Shown here: piece after piece, positions 32,641 to 43,945 of the stretch | Layout of the letters: each line of letters starts with the position of its first letter | Numbering within the stretch: the stretch's first letter is position 1 | Source: Acanthococcus lagerstroemiae | Lineage: Eukaryota > Arthropoda > Insecta > Hemiptera > Eriococcidae | Assembly: GCA_031841125.1 (NCBI GenBank) | Contig: CM063106.1 | Coordinates: forward strand, 16,926,001-16,990,000 | Length of the DNA: 64,000 nucleotides | Direction: 5' to 3' | Made by a program: the position numbers and the translations under genes | The notes under the pieces: generated by a model | Databases searched by the model: none | The model's input: only the letters and a program-made list of their open reading frames with translations | What the model was told of the DNA's origin: nothing

Positions 32641-35600
32641 TTTGACCCTTTCCTTATATTTGTCGTATCTGTGCACAGGGATGATTTTTATTGCAAACTT
32701 CTCTTTTTTCTTATGCTTGTTGTATTTTATTTTCCTGCCTCATCTTATCTTTATCTTATTATGGGCCAAATTAATTCTCGAGAGAGCCAGCGGTTCCTTA
32801 AACTTGAAATTTTCTATCTTGGAACCTTAGTATCATGGTTATTGATGTATTTTAGTAAGCAGATGATAATCCACCAAACCTCTTTGCGTTCCGAAACTTT
32901 AATTTCTCATTTGCAATTCAGATGTTTTGGGCATACTTTTGCGTAGATGGTAAATTTGATTGAAAGGCTTCGACCAACAGTTGACCAAAACTAATGAATC
33001 GAGAATTCATTTCCTTCCTTATTTATTATACTTACTGGCCAAAATACTTGTAATTTGAATTCGAAAACACGACCATTGCAGAAGTGCTCAACTACAGTTA
33101 TCCCGGGTACTACTCTAACGTTGAAAATAATATTATTTAGGATGTTAACAAAGTAAATTTCCAATTAGAATTGCTTTTTATTCTATAAAAATTTATATCA
33201 CAGAAAAGCTCCCTTTCATTCTGTTTCGCTGCAACATTTTTCCTGAGTATGAATATAATTTATTTTTGGTTATCAAACAGAGACGCGTGAACATTTTTCA
33301 TTTTGCTTGACTATACTTGCTTTATTGAGGAAATTGACTTTCTGTTTGTCACAGATTTCATCAGAAATGATGTCATCATGCCAAACTAGTTTGCTTCGTT
33401 ATCTTATTTTGCTGGGTAGACTGTAATAGTAAGAAAGCTGACTTTGTATAGCCTATTGACTGCATATCAAATCAGTTGTGAAATCATTGCATCAGTCTGG
33501 TGTTGAATAACGAGCCTAAAATAAGGAGTATCCTTTGTTCATAAGTCTTATCATACCAACAGAAAGACAAGCGGATTTGAGACTTTTCTTTCTATTCAAA
33601 TTCATTCAGCTATCAATAAGACCCCTTGAGTTATTTTAAATATCTATTATATGTCGTAACAGTTGGTGAAACAAACGGTGTTTCTTAGTTGCTTGAGCTA
33701 CGCCTTGGAATCCCATCAAGTGAAATAGTCTATTTATGCCGGAGTCGAACCCTTTTACAGTTATTACAATAAAATTCGGTTTCTATTTATCTTCCTCCAG
33801 TTAGTTGATATATGAAAATTTCATGTTTTCGGAAAGGAGAAGAGGAATCAGTTATGAATCTTGTGATAATTTATTTAGAGTGATATAGGAGAAAATTCTG
33901 AGATACCGCCCATGGGTCTAATTATATTCGTGAAAACTCACCTTAATGTAACGTTCTCTCTAAATTTGAATAGCGGTAAGTTAGTCGCTAATTCAGTCAG
34001 TGACTCTTTTGGTATGTTTTCTGAATGGCGTACTTTATGAGTGTTTCATTGACTTAATCCAGAGGATAACTGAAGAATCGGCGAAAACAGCCACTGAATC
34101 TGTGGTTGATTTTCCGCTGATTCAGATTTAGAAAGTATTAAGACTCTTCCGCTCCCTATAGATTGATGATAACAATCGTTAAGACTCCTTCAAAACTTCG
34201 CAACTAACTCAAGCAGTAGCATAGCCTGGGAGGACTGACGGGCTAGATCCCATGTGTGATTTCTTTAAATAGTAGTATTTCTAATTCTAACATCTTCTCT
34301 AACACCCTTGCCCTTCGTTGAGATCAGACCCCTCCCCTGAACACTAGGCTGTCTGCACCAATGAACTTGAGTAATATCCATTAAGACTCTGCGAGATTAT
34401 GTATGTGTATAAATAGTACTTACGTCTGCTTGACTTGGTTGATCTACGTTGATTATTTCACAGACTACGCTAAAAACATGAAAATCGAATGTCATTTTGT
34501 TTATTCATTACATTGCTCGCTGTTGTTTACAGTGTTACTAATTCAAGTGTGATGTATGATTACGCAAAGACCTTCGTGCTCTAAGCTTACTATTCAAAAC
34601 TTTTCCACGATGTGGAAAATTAATTTCAATTAACTTTTCCATCTTTCATCAGCTCAAAGTTCTCAGGAATTGAATTCTGTCATCAGTGCTGGAAAAAAAT
34701 TGCAATTTGGGATGTGCCTAGCATGTTTGGCTCTGCTCGGCACATCCATAGGCATATTTTTATTCTTATTAGCCGGATTAAAATCTAGTGATTTCTTTTC
34801 TTTACCTCGAACTTACCTGGCTGTTAGTCTGGCCCCACACTCTGCTTTTATTTTCCTATTAACAAGCTAAGTGGTCCACGTACTTTTCCTACGACAAATA
34901 CCAAAGTATGTAAAATTGTACATTTCGCTGATATCAGATAAGCTTTCCAACATGACTTGCTGTAAACTTTAAAATACGTTAGTTGCGTCGTTATATTGTT
35001 TTTGAAAGATAAGCCTCTCGAAATCACATGTTGTTTTTCGACACGATGAAGCATTAACATGCTTTCTAAAGTTGAAACGTTTGAAAGCTGTTTTCTTCAA
35101 AAATAAAACCTTGGGTGGGTATTCTGGAAACTATATGAAAGTAAAATTGCCTCTTTTGAAACATCCGATGTACCTGGGTTGGGCCAATAATCGTAATGCT
35201 GCAAAGACGAGATTTCAAGGAATAGACCTGGTTAAAATGTTTTAATTGCTTTTTATAGTTTCGTCCCATTAAACCAAGGATTTAAGTAATAGAGAGAGTG
35301 TCTGTATATATGATAAGTATCTGTTTGTGCTAGTAATGTAAAATTATGACGTCTTACTCGTCCTCAATTCAACGCTGGCACGTGTATTTATGAACACTGG
35401 GATGGTCCTTATTTACTCTTGGTGAAAAAACTTTCATGTTTTGGGTCGAGGCGTTTGAAAAAATATTTCAAGTAAAATCTGAGCAAAATCGGAAAGGGTT
35501 GACCCGTGCCGCGAGGGAGGAAACGTTCTTATTTTTTGAATTTTGAGATTCTCAGATATCTAGAGTCTCCTTATATGAGCCTAAAAGTGGTTTTGTTTTT

Positions 35601-35710
35601 CAAATGGGAGTTAAAAAAGCTTGAAAGGCAGAGAAAAAGGGTGAAAGGAATTCAAAAACGGTTTCAGGGATGTCAAAAACCATACTAATAACATGAAAAA
35701 CTTATAATTT
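32641..35710. other. 3-kb non-coding stretch, no gene or clear element
   Basis: AT-rich. The first 250 bases may be the decayed upstream part of the minus-strand retrotransposon. Around 34205-34360 an AGCATAGCCTGGGAGG word and a CCCTCCCCTGAACACTAGGCT word hint at a short element, but the ends do not pair well. The remaining open frames are short and unlike known proteins. Confidence 0.35.
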
Positions 35711-36010
35711 AGAAAAATTGGAGTTCTTGGAGATTAGCGATCTGTGTCTCAGACGTGGAAATGAGGAGAAAATGACCTCTGAAATGGATTCAGTGACCCG
35801 AAAGTATCGTACTATCGACGTACTGAACTTGAAAATCGGAAAAATTGGAGTAACTGAAGATTGGTTATCTGTGAAGCCTCGGCGGTTAAGAGAAGGGAAG
35901 TAAGAACCCCTTAAATGGATTCATAAATCCAAGAAACTGTAGTATCGATGTGAAAAGCTTGGGAGTTGAAGGCCATTGGAGTAACTGGAAATTAATCCCT
36001 CCCTGAGTTT
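35711..36010. repeat. degenerate tandem repeat, three units of about 125-135 bp
   Basis: The word AAAAATTGGAGTAACTGGAGATT recurs near 35711, 35834 and 35970. Each is preceded by TAGTATCGAYGTNNTGAACTTG and followed by a TCTGTG...AAATGGATTCA block. Divergence is high. Confidence 0.55.
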
Positions 36011-36125
36011 AAAGGGATGATGGGAGGAGAAAATAACGAAACCTACTAGTACTAAAAATGTCCTTTTAACGCATTCTCAAGAAATCATGGCTGCCCTGTG
36101 AATTTCCAAGGAAGTAGTTGTTTCT

Positions 36126-36433
36126 CAGGTGGGCTCACTTGGGTATTATGCAACCCGCCACAATTCTTCCCGTCTCACCCGTGCCGAAATTCACGTCATA
36201 AGAAAGTAATGGGAAAATTGAATTTTTGTCGTAAAGGGCTCTTTTTTTTTTTTTTTTTTTTTTAACGGTAGCTAATTGAATGTTGTACGTGGTAAAAATA
36301 ATAGAAAAATATGTTGAGGGCATCAATTATGAGCAAAGTTTGAAAAAAGCGTATTCCCGTATATAAATCAGAGGCAGTCTTACGCCAGTGACGTCACTGG
36401 TGTTGTTGCGCCTAGCGGAGTGAGCCCACCTCA
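36126..36433. mobile_element. MITE with 13-bp TIRs (AGGTGGGCTCACT)
   Basis: CAGGTGGGCTCACT at 36126 is mirrored by AGTGAGCCCACCTC at 36419. The flanks TAGTTGTTT and CAGTTGTCT look like a decayed 8-bp target duplication. The interior carries a T run at 36242-36263 and a GTGACGTCACTGG palindrome near 36389. No coding capacity. Confidence 0.6.
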
Positions 36434-37612
36434 GTTGTCTCCCATAGTTTCACCGCCTGTGTACTAATGGCTCTTTAAAAAAATCGAGCTTCTGCTTATA
36501 CAATGATTATACATGATGATTAAGGTGGCCCATAATCTAAAATTCTCGAAATTTTCTGCTCCCAGTGGCTACATTTGCTTTTGTTTTTGTCCGTGTGTAG
36601 AACTCCATCAACCGATCTATTTTTTTAAACTAAACAATTCTGAGGAGCCGACCAGAGAATGGGTTAAGTTGACCAAGAAAAGTTACGATTTTACTTTGAA
36701 AATTCCTAAAAGTCGAGTTCGATTAAAAAACTTTGTTTAATCATCAAAAATTGATTTTATCAGTGTACGTATTGAGGACCTGTTGCAAATTTTATGAAAA
36801 ATTAATTTCTAAGGGTCAGTGATTTCTGTTGTACTTTATATAAAAATTGCACTGTTTGCACATGTTCATTAAAGCTCACAGAAAGTGTGTAAAAACATGA
36901 AAATGGCGGTCTACTCGGTTTTCAGTCACATTTAACTCATTTAATTATTTTGGTTCTCTGTCCCGTCTTGAAGACTCCACTAAAGGGGACAGGGACGTAC
37001 CGAAGAATTTTTCGTGGAGGGGAGGGGGCATAAATTGTGGAAGTCCCAACTGACTCAACTCAAAATTTCCTAGTATTGAAGCAAAAGAAGAATAAAATAA
37101 AACTTTGTGACTTGTTGGATTTTTCCAGCTTCTCAACTCCATTCCCAAGTATCAAAGCAAAAAGAAAATCTTTTGATTATTTAGATTTTCCCAACTGATG
37201 AGAGAAAAATTCCTGCGAGGTGGGGTGTAAGTTGCTCCTACTCCCTATCGGTACGTCCCTGATAGGGGGCATTGGAATTACCGGTAATATTGTCAAGCAT
37301 AAAAAAGTGGAGTTTTCGCCGTTGCTGAATTCACTTGAGAGGTTATTTTAAATGTAATTCCTACTAATTATGGCCCACGGGAGTAGGGATGCGGAAACAT
37401 GGACTATAGAACATTGCTTCAGGTATATCAATAATTAGGTTTCTGTAGTTGACGAACTCATTTTTGAAGATTTTTTGTCAGAATCTTTGAGAAAAATGTT
37501 TAAAAAGGCTTAGGACATGAATAATTTAGAATTGGGCGATTTACTAAATAAAAAATCAATTCGCTTCAGCTTTTATGAAATTTTGAAAGAAAATTTCCAC
37601 TTTCATTATGAG
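36434..37612. other. non-coding stretch, no gene recognised
   Basis: AT-rich. The words GACGTACCG(A) near 36986 and GGTACGTCCCTG near 37250, each beside G-rich stretches, suggest the ends of another short element of about 280 bp. This was not verified. Confidence 0.3.
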
Positions 37613-38150
37613 TAGGGCAAGTTCTTTTTGCGCGGTTGAAATCGTGAAATATGCGCATAAAATATGCGCGAAAAACCTCAAAAATATGCCAAAAAAATCC
37701 TAAAATTACCAGAATAATATACAAAAATATTCCTTCTTACAGTAAGGCAATATAGATTTTCTTCATCTAAATTGGATGAAACATACGCTTGACACAAAAA
37801 ATGGATAACCAGAATACAACAGAAAAAAATACAATTTAGAACTTTGTTTGTTGGAGCTAGCAATGCTAGGGCACTTTACAGCGCTAGCGCTCATAAATCA
37901 AATCTGCTTCGAGCATGCAGCATTCATTGTCAGCATGCGGTAAAAATAAGAAAATGGCTAAATATGCGCACATATGCGCTGAAATGTACGATTTTATGCG
38001 AAAATATGCACATTTCTTGAAATATGCGCAACCAAGTTGGGCTCATGTTACTTGGAATTTCAGGAATCGTAAATAGATAATTAGGATATGTGCAGAAATA
38101 CCTAATCAATAGAAAAAAATATGCGCATGCATAGAAAAAACTTGCCCTTG
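37613..38150. mobile_element. hAT-like MITE with AGGGCAAGTT TIRs and ATATGCGC subterminal repeats
   Basis: The ends TAGGGCAAGTTCTTTTT and, inverted, CAAGGGCAAGTTTTTTC are flanked by TTATGAG at 37606-37612 and 38151-38157. Both sides of the interior repeat AAATATGCGCA words (at least eight, in both orientations), a subterminal pattern expected for transposase binding. The 538-bp body has no transposase frame. TIR, duplication length and repeat style suggest hAT. Confidence 0.7.
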
Positions 38151-38509
38151 TTATGAGGAATTCAATGATAAACTTGAGCTACTCGGCGCATCTCTCAGAA
38201 TAGTTCGATTAAACAAAAATTGTTTATTAAATTTTTTAATTTAAAGAAACAAATTTAGCCACTCGGAACAAAACATTTCAAAAATAATTGTAAAATTTTG
38301 GATGGCTCGTGGTAATTAATGCAAATAGGAGGCGGAAGAACTTCCGGGCTTGGCTTTTTCAAAATGTACTAAAGTACCCCAGAAAATTTGAAAATATAAC
38401 ATATGGAGGGCGGAAGAGGCGGAGCTATGCTACAGGGCCGGCAACCTTTCATAATCCCATGTGTAGCGAAAAGAGAAATAGATTTATATGATGTTTTATC
38501 CCGATGCGC

Positions 38510-38712
38510 AAATTCCCACCAGTTACCCGGGCAACTAAAGGGGACCAAGGGTAATCTGAGGGTAACCGAGGGTAAAAAATGGGTAACTTTCCCCCCGCGG
38601 GTAGCTATAGGGTAACTAATGGCGTAGTATCCCGCTAGTGACCCAAGTAACTAAAGGGGAATAAAGGTAATCTGAGGGTAACAAATGGTTAACTAGAGGG
38701 TAACTGATTGCG
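38510..38712. repeat. GGGTAAC-rich degenerate repeat, two units of about 120 bp
   Basis: The words GGGTAACT, GAGGGTAAC and GGTAATCTGAGGGTAAC recur about a dozen times. The larger pattern CTAAAGGGGANNAAGGGTAATCTGAGGGTAAC appears twice (from about 38536 and 38654). It is not the arthropod telomere repeat. Confidence 0.6.
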
Positions 38713-38744
38713 CATCGGAATTATTATACCATTGGTGTGGTGGG

Positions 38745-38842
38745 ACGTATGGCGATGCACGCATGCCAAAGTGGCCCCTGAGACACCGCACCCCCGGCAT
38801 CGGAAACTACCCTTTCGGGCATCACATCAGTACTGAGGGGGT
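38745..38842 (+). repeat. dispersed repeat family X, copy 1
   Basis: ACGTATGGCGATGCACGCATGCC, then GTGGCCCCTGAGACACCGCACCCCCGGC, then AACTACCCTTTCGGGC and a CATCAG word. The same order of blocks is found at 57052-57147 (plus) and 52213-52303 (minus). It is GC-richer than its surroundings, has no coding sense and belongs to no family I recognise. Confidence 0.65.
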
Positions 38843-38974
38843 TATTATACCATTGTACCAATTCTTATTTCCGTGTTGTCATGTGTAGCGTTACTACATA
38901 TGAAATTTCCCATGTGTAGCATTCGCTACACATGCTGTTATAAAAGTTGCCGGCCATGCTATGCTATACAAATT

Positions 38975-39560
38975 CGCGATCAAAGTGCCCAAAAATATTT
39001 TTAGTAGCCAAACCTTGAACAGCGATTTGCGTTTGTGTGCATGGTCCAATTGTATGCCCCTCGCCACTTCAAGAAAGAGGAAAACAATTTTCTTTTCGAT
39101 ATTTCTAAAATTGTATTTTCACCTTGCGTGCACGAAGTGTACCTTCAGAAAGATGACGTAGGAAATATGATGGGAATAAGAATGTAATTGAAATGGTCAT
39201 CAATGGATATGCCTGAATCAATAATGGATCGATGTAAAGTGAAATCCCGTTTCCCTGTCTTACGTAGGTAAGTGGTTATGAGTGTTCAACACTCGTGGAA
39301 AAAATTGTACCTCCACCCCTCATTCTTTAAAAGCAATTGGCGCTTGCGCACACGATCCAATTATAAGCCCATCAACATCTCAAGAAAGAGGAAAGCAATT
39401 TTCTTGGAGTTGTTTTTAAAGTTGTACTTCTTAGCGTGCACGAAGTGCAGACGGGAATAGGAATGTAATTGAAATGGTCGTCAATTGTCGTGGGTAGGTA
39501 AATAATGGATCGATGAAAAGTGAAATCCTCTTTCCCTCTCCTACATAGGTAGGTAGGTAT
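38975..39560. repeat. direct tandem duplication of about 280-310 bp
   Basis: Matching landmarks occur in the same order in two units: TTTGYGYNYGCATGGTCCAATT-type sequence (39030 and 39340), TCAAGAAAGAGGAAA (39068 and 39382), GCGTGCACGAAGTG (39126 and 39436), GGAATAAGAATGTAATTGAAATGGTC (39171 and 39453) and AATGGATCGATG with GTGAAATCC (39223 and 39505). The units have diverged by small indels. Confidence 0.75.
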
Positions 39561-40259
39561 AAGTGAAATATGTATTCGTGCGTATGCGAATAAAAACAGT
39601 TTTTCTTGAAACCATTTGCGACGGTGAATTCTGCCTGTGTGAGTCCGTGGCAAACATACACAGAACCTATAAACCAAATGGGAGGAGCTGAGACGATTTT
39701 CTTATAGCCATGCTCCTCCTGCGTGATTTTTTTTTTTACCGCTAACGTGTGCAGTGACGTCGACATGCGAGTATTTATGTTCTTATAAATGATCGCAGAA
39801 TTTGCCAAGAATTTACGATCTTCCATTGTATCGTACTGATGTGATTTCTTCGCATGCTCTCTACGGTTTTCTAATCGGACTCGTTTGCACCGTTCGCGTC
39901 AGTTTTCCCAGAGGTATAATATACGTTGCATGTTCCCGAGTGACCATCCCCCCTGGCTTTTAATTTATTCAAGGTCGCTGCGCCTATTTGTTCATTGCGA
40001 ATGTAGCTTTTCAGATCATTTGCGTTGAATATTATCGTAGATGAGAAGTCGGTTGGTTATTTTTCACATGTGGACTGATTGTGTTTGAATTTTCGGAAAT
40101 GAGAGCACGGTACAGTCGAAAACGAGCGAAGTGAGTGAGTTTCAGAGACGAAGGTATGCCAATCTCTGTCATGAATTTCCATTTGTGTGTGAGGTGGCAC
40201 TATATGCGCCGAGCGCTCAGACTTTGCAGTCCATTGCACTATTCCTCAAGTTGCTGTTA

Positions 40260-40600
40260 AGGATCAGCTCAGTAGCTTCACTTTTATAGACAAAGTGAGC
40301 ATTTCACTTAGCTTTATCCCTTTGACTTCACTGGGTGCTGGATATTCTAGCCCCAATGCTTCACGTCTTGTCCCGGCTATTGCTGGGCACCGACATATGA
40401 TATGGATCGAGGTTTCTTCCTCTTCTCCACAGTACCTACAGGAGCCGCTTCCTACCACTCCTATTTTATACCACATGTGTTTTGTGGCCCCATGACCAGT
40501 TAGTAGTCCAACCATGAGCCTTGCATGTTTCCTGTCAAGCCCTGATAGGATCTTGGCATACTTACTGGTCTGTCAGGAATACTCCAATAGGACTTAGGGT
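40260..40600 (-). mobile_element. non-LTR retrotransposon ORF2 C-terminus (Jockey/I-like)
   Basis: The minus-strand frame reads MVGLLTGHGATKHMWYKIG, then CRYCGEEEETSIHIICRCPAIAGTRREALG. This is the typical end of ORF2 after the RNase H region, with a C-x2-C...H-x3-C zinc-binding pattern. Upstream on the minus strand a DRKHARL-type string extends it to about 40600 in other frames. It is a fragment about 110 codons long, without polymerase, and is separate from the neighbouring element at 40690-44860. Confidence 0.75.
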
Positions 40601-40689
40601 TCACGAGACAGAATTTCTGAAGAAAATCAACTTCACACACTTTGAATACCCCTGACCCCGGACTAAACTGGCCGTTTGGGCTCGCCTTT

Positions 40690-41760
40690 GAACTTCATCA
40701 TCATCATTGCCGATACGCGAGGCTTATTGGCCTGTCTGCGGTGTTGATGCACTTAACGAGCCCGATGTCGCGTCTTCCGCTCTTCTTCGCGGTCTCTCTC
40801 GATTTCTTCTTCCAAGCGGAGTGTAATTCCCTGTCATTTTAGGTGATCGTTCAGCATCCATTCGTGCGATATATGGTCGCGCCATTTCTTCCTGTATTTC
40901 TTTATTTTCTTAGCGAAAGGGAGGAAATTTAATTTTCTTTTTGGATATCCTTGTTTCTTTCTTTATATTATCCATGAAGCTCCTTTCTGCAGTTGTTATC
41001 CTCCGTTTTTCTGAATTTTTGAGTGCCCATGATTCAGAGCTGTACGTTAGGGTAGGTATGGCGAATGTATTATAAATGCGCATTCGTGGCACGTTACTCG
41101 GCGGAATTATACGATTTATTAAGCCCGAAATTCTAAGGAACTTGTTGATTTTCTTTTCAATATCCACTTCACCTAAATACGAAATTTCTGTACCAAGGTA
41201 CTTGAATGTGTTGACCTGTTCAATGTTTTTATTGTCGATGACGATTTTCGATCTTCCTGGTTCTTTTCCCCAGACTGCCATCACTTTCATTTTTGTTGTT
41301 GAAATTCTCATTCCATTTTCTTTTGCGGTTTGTTCTAGGTTTTTGACAGCTCTTTGTAGGTCATCTTCACTTTTCGGACTTGGTTGTCCGCGAATAGGAC
41401 TGTTCCTAGGTAGTATTATGTACAAATTAGCGTCTCTGATACAGAGGTTGCTCCAACGTTGTCAATTCTGATCCCTTTTGGTTCTTTTGAGTATTATTTT
41501 TGCAGCCGGTCGTCCATGTACACATTGAGCAGAACGCATGAGGCCGAGCACCTTTAGCGTACTCTATACTGTTGATTGAGATTTGCTGTAAGGTTTCGCT
41601 CTTTAGGCATACTTTGATCACAATCTTATCGTACATTAGGCGCACAACGTGTACCAGAATTCTTCGGGGATCCTTCTCTGTGTGAGAATATTAAGCCACT
41701 TGTCTCTTGTAACCCGGTCATAGGCTTTTTCAAAGTCTATGATTCAAAGCTGATGTGTTT
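40690..41760 (-). mobile_element. RTE-like retrotransposon, reverse transcriptase and C-terminus
   Basis: On the minus strand this continues the element whose 5' part lies at 42000-44850. In order: IIDFEKAYDRVTRDKWLNIL (about 41745-41685), VCLKSETLQQI, and the palm motif as LGTVLFADNQV, where the YADD box reads FADN (about 41415-41385). A frameshift follows, then an open segment of 171 codons (40910-41425) with SEDDLQRAVKNLEQTAKENG, STTKMKVMAVWGKEP, NTFKYLGTEIS and LTYSSESWALKNSEKRRI. Near 40900-40690 a WRDHI..EWML segment and an ATGATGATGATG tail mark the 3' end. Inactive. Confidence 0.8.
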
Positions 41761-41999
41761 GTAAGTTATACTGTATTCTGTTTTCAGGGTGTGCCAATTC
41801 ACTTTTTTGTTTTTGCTGTCCATCAGAAACAAACAAGTGAATTGGCACACCTTGACGATTTCAAACGTCTGAAGGGAAGATGGGTACTATTAGCGAGAGA
41901 CCGAGACGTGTCGAGAGAGACAACGGAATCTTATGCCCTAAAATGGGCCGGGGTAGCTGGCGGTGGCTCGCCTACTCAAAGTTGTAAATAAAAATAATT
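41761..41999. mobile_element. unidentified insertion with a strong short palindrome
   Basis: This stretch separates two parts of the minus-strand reverse transcriptase. At 41789-41853 GTGTGCCAATTCACTT and AAGTGAATTGGCACACC form arms of about 27 bases around a TTGCTGTCCATCAG loop. The rest is GC-richer, with AGAGACCGAGACGTGTCGAGAGAG. Family unknown. Confidence 0.4.
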
Positions 42000-42725
42000 T
42001 AACAGAATATTACCAAGGTTACTCGCACTCCAACATGGACACTATTCTCTATTCGTTTCTCAATCAGCAGTTTTACTGTATAGTTTGCATCAGTGCAGGA
42101 CCTTCTGCGTCGAAAACCGTTTTGTGGCTCAAGAAGAAAGGGTTCGACCATCTCTTAGTGGCGATCATTCTGGGTAATAGTTTGTACACCACACAGAGTA
42201 GGCTGAGGCCGCGGGAGTAGTTGTCCATTTTATCCCCGTCCCCCTTCTTGAAGATATGTACTGTTATGGTTACTCTAAAAGCTCCCGCGGTGTTTCATTT
42301 TTTCAACAGATCAGATTCAACAGCAAGGTTCTTGTTGCTAGTTTATATAACCCTGCTGGGAGATTATCGTTTCCCATGGGTCTACCATTCTTTGAGCCGT
42401 TCAGTACTTTGTTGAGATCTTCAAGGGTGAAAATGTCTTCCGCTGTTCCATTACTTCCAGTTTTGCGAAGTATTCCCCCGCTTCCTCTGCGTTCACTTTT
42501 GGGAGTCTGCAACTTTTTCAACGAAGTTAGCGTCTATTCGTCTCAGTATTTTATACGTTTCGTGCTCTAATTTCGACACGAACCTATTCCAACTATTCCG
42601 TTTCAACTGTCTTATTTTTCTTTTTGCAATAGCGGGTTTCTTGTTGTATTCCACTTTGTCTTCCGCTTCTGAACTTATCCATCGTCTAGGCTTTGCGCTT
42701 CTCCTCTACCATCTGCTTTGCTTCC
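42000..42725 (-). mobile_element. RTE-like retrotransposon, linker and start of reverse transcriptase
   Basis: Minus-strand fragments read KPRRWISSEAEDKVEYNKKPA and AKRKIRQLKRN (42690-42600), then a linker, then FTLEDLNKVLNGSKNGRPMGNDNLPAGLYK (42440-42350), then a broken GFRRRRSCTDANYTVKLLIEKRIE-like string (about 42120-42050). That is the order expected between the endonuclease and the palm. Stops and frameshifts are frequent. Confidence 0.7.
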
Positions 42726-43945
42726 ATGCCTGGGAAAAGGACGTTTGTGCGCGTTTTAAAAAACTTCCCGAAAATTCATAGCCCGTTTGCGCACACTTGT
42801 CAAAAATTATAACCCTTGATTTTAATAGCCCGTTTGCGCGTGTTTGTGCTAGGGGTTCCCAAAGTATGTTGGTATGAAATGAATTAGACGCCGACGGGGC
42901 TTCATCAGCTTTTATTGAAGTAAGTAGGTATGGTACATGTAAACTTATGTTACGTAATTGTCTAACCAGATCTAATGAGTATACAAATGGTGAACTTTAA
43001 ATTTTAATGTAAATTGATCGGAGTGTGGCGATATCCGCAGAGTTTAATATATTCCAGTCGCGACATTTTTCTGGACTGGTAGTCATTCCAGTAACCGAAT
43101 ATATATCTTTTTTTTTTAAACGATTCGTGAATTTACTTGAGTTCTTACTTTAACATATGTTTTTCACTTGGATCTCAGTCAATACCGCCAGCACATGCCA
43201 AATGGGAGGGTGGGCTTTGTAAAATTGCTGATTGAAATGGCTGTGGAATGACTCGGCTCCATTAGTTGTTTTTGGCTCCATAGACGGAATTTCTGCCCAC
43301 ACTGGCGGAGGAAATCGACAACCCTCCTCGATGTAATTTTTCAAAAACGTAATCTGAGAAGCGCAAAGCCTCGTCATTTGGTGCTATCTCCACCAAGTCG
43401 CAAAATCCGTCTCCAACTCCCTCTGGAGGGAGGAAAGGAAGGCCGAAGAAATATTTCAACAATTTCGCCGTTTCAGCATTTTGGGTATATTCCTGCGCTA
43501 ATTCAGATATCGTTTGCAAATGACGAAACCAGGCTTGGCCCAAATGAAACCTACAGCCGAAAGTTTCACAGCCAGGAAAACTGTACGAAAGGCATCATGA
43601 GCAGCTAATTCAAAATCCAAGCGGATACTTGATGGTAGAGGCGTAAGGTCATATTGAGCGCACAAATTCATCAAAAATTGCAACGCAGCTAAATAATCCT
43701 TTTTGCTCTTCCCAGTTATAGAAAATAAACTAATGGCGTGTACATTCGATTTTTAAATCCATGAATGGTGTAGATCTGATGGAAATGCTTAGGCGAGTAT
43801 TTGAAGGGACCATCTGCTAACAACTGGATATGTGAGTTACAAAGTGCAATTAGATTAGTTTTACAAGTCACAGCAACGATTGAGCCTTCAACGAATACAA
43901 ACTGTTCATCTTTTGTAGTCTTCATCAGAGACTTTCTTCCGCGGC
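42726..43945 (-). mobile_element. MULE (Mutator-like) transposase fragment
   Basis: Minus-strand frames join into one MULE domain: IQLLADGPFKYSPKHFHQIYTIHGFKN...TPLVYFL (43820-43720), LQFLMNLCAQYDLTP then SIRLDFELAAHDAF (43680-43590), a GFIWAKPGFVICK/AQEYTQNAETAKLLKYFFGLPFLP stretch (43560-43430), and TTNGAESFHSHFNQQFYK (43270-43215). The Asp of LADG, the Asp of LDFE and the Glu of NGAE are candidate DDE residues. Frameshifts near 43700, 43540 and 43330 inactivate it. No zinc finger is visible. It lies between two halves of the retrotransposon, so it probably inserted into it. CTGCTTT near both junctions could be a remnant duplication, but the boundaries are not resolved. Confidence 0.75.

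Noticed and set aside
34205..34360. Short hAT-like element
   Set aside because: The CATAGCCTGGGAGG and CCTGAACACTAGGCT words do not form convincing inverted repeats and no target duplication is visible.
38510..38712. Interstitial telomere repeat
   Set aside because: The GGGTAAC words are irregular and do not match the arthropod TTAGG repeat or a clean TTAGGG array.
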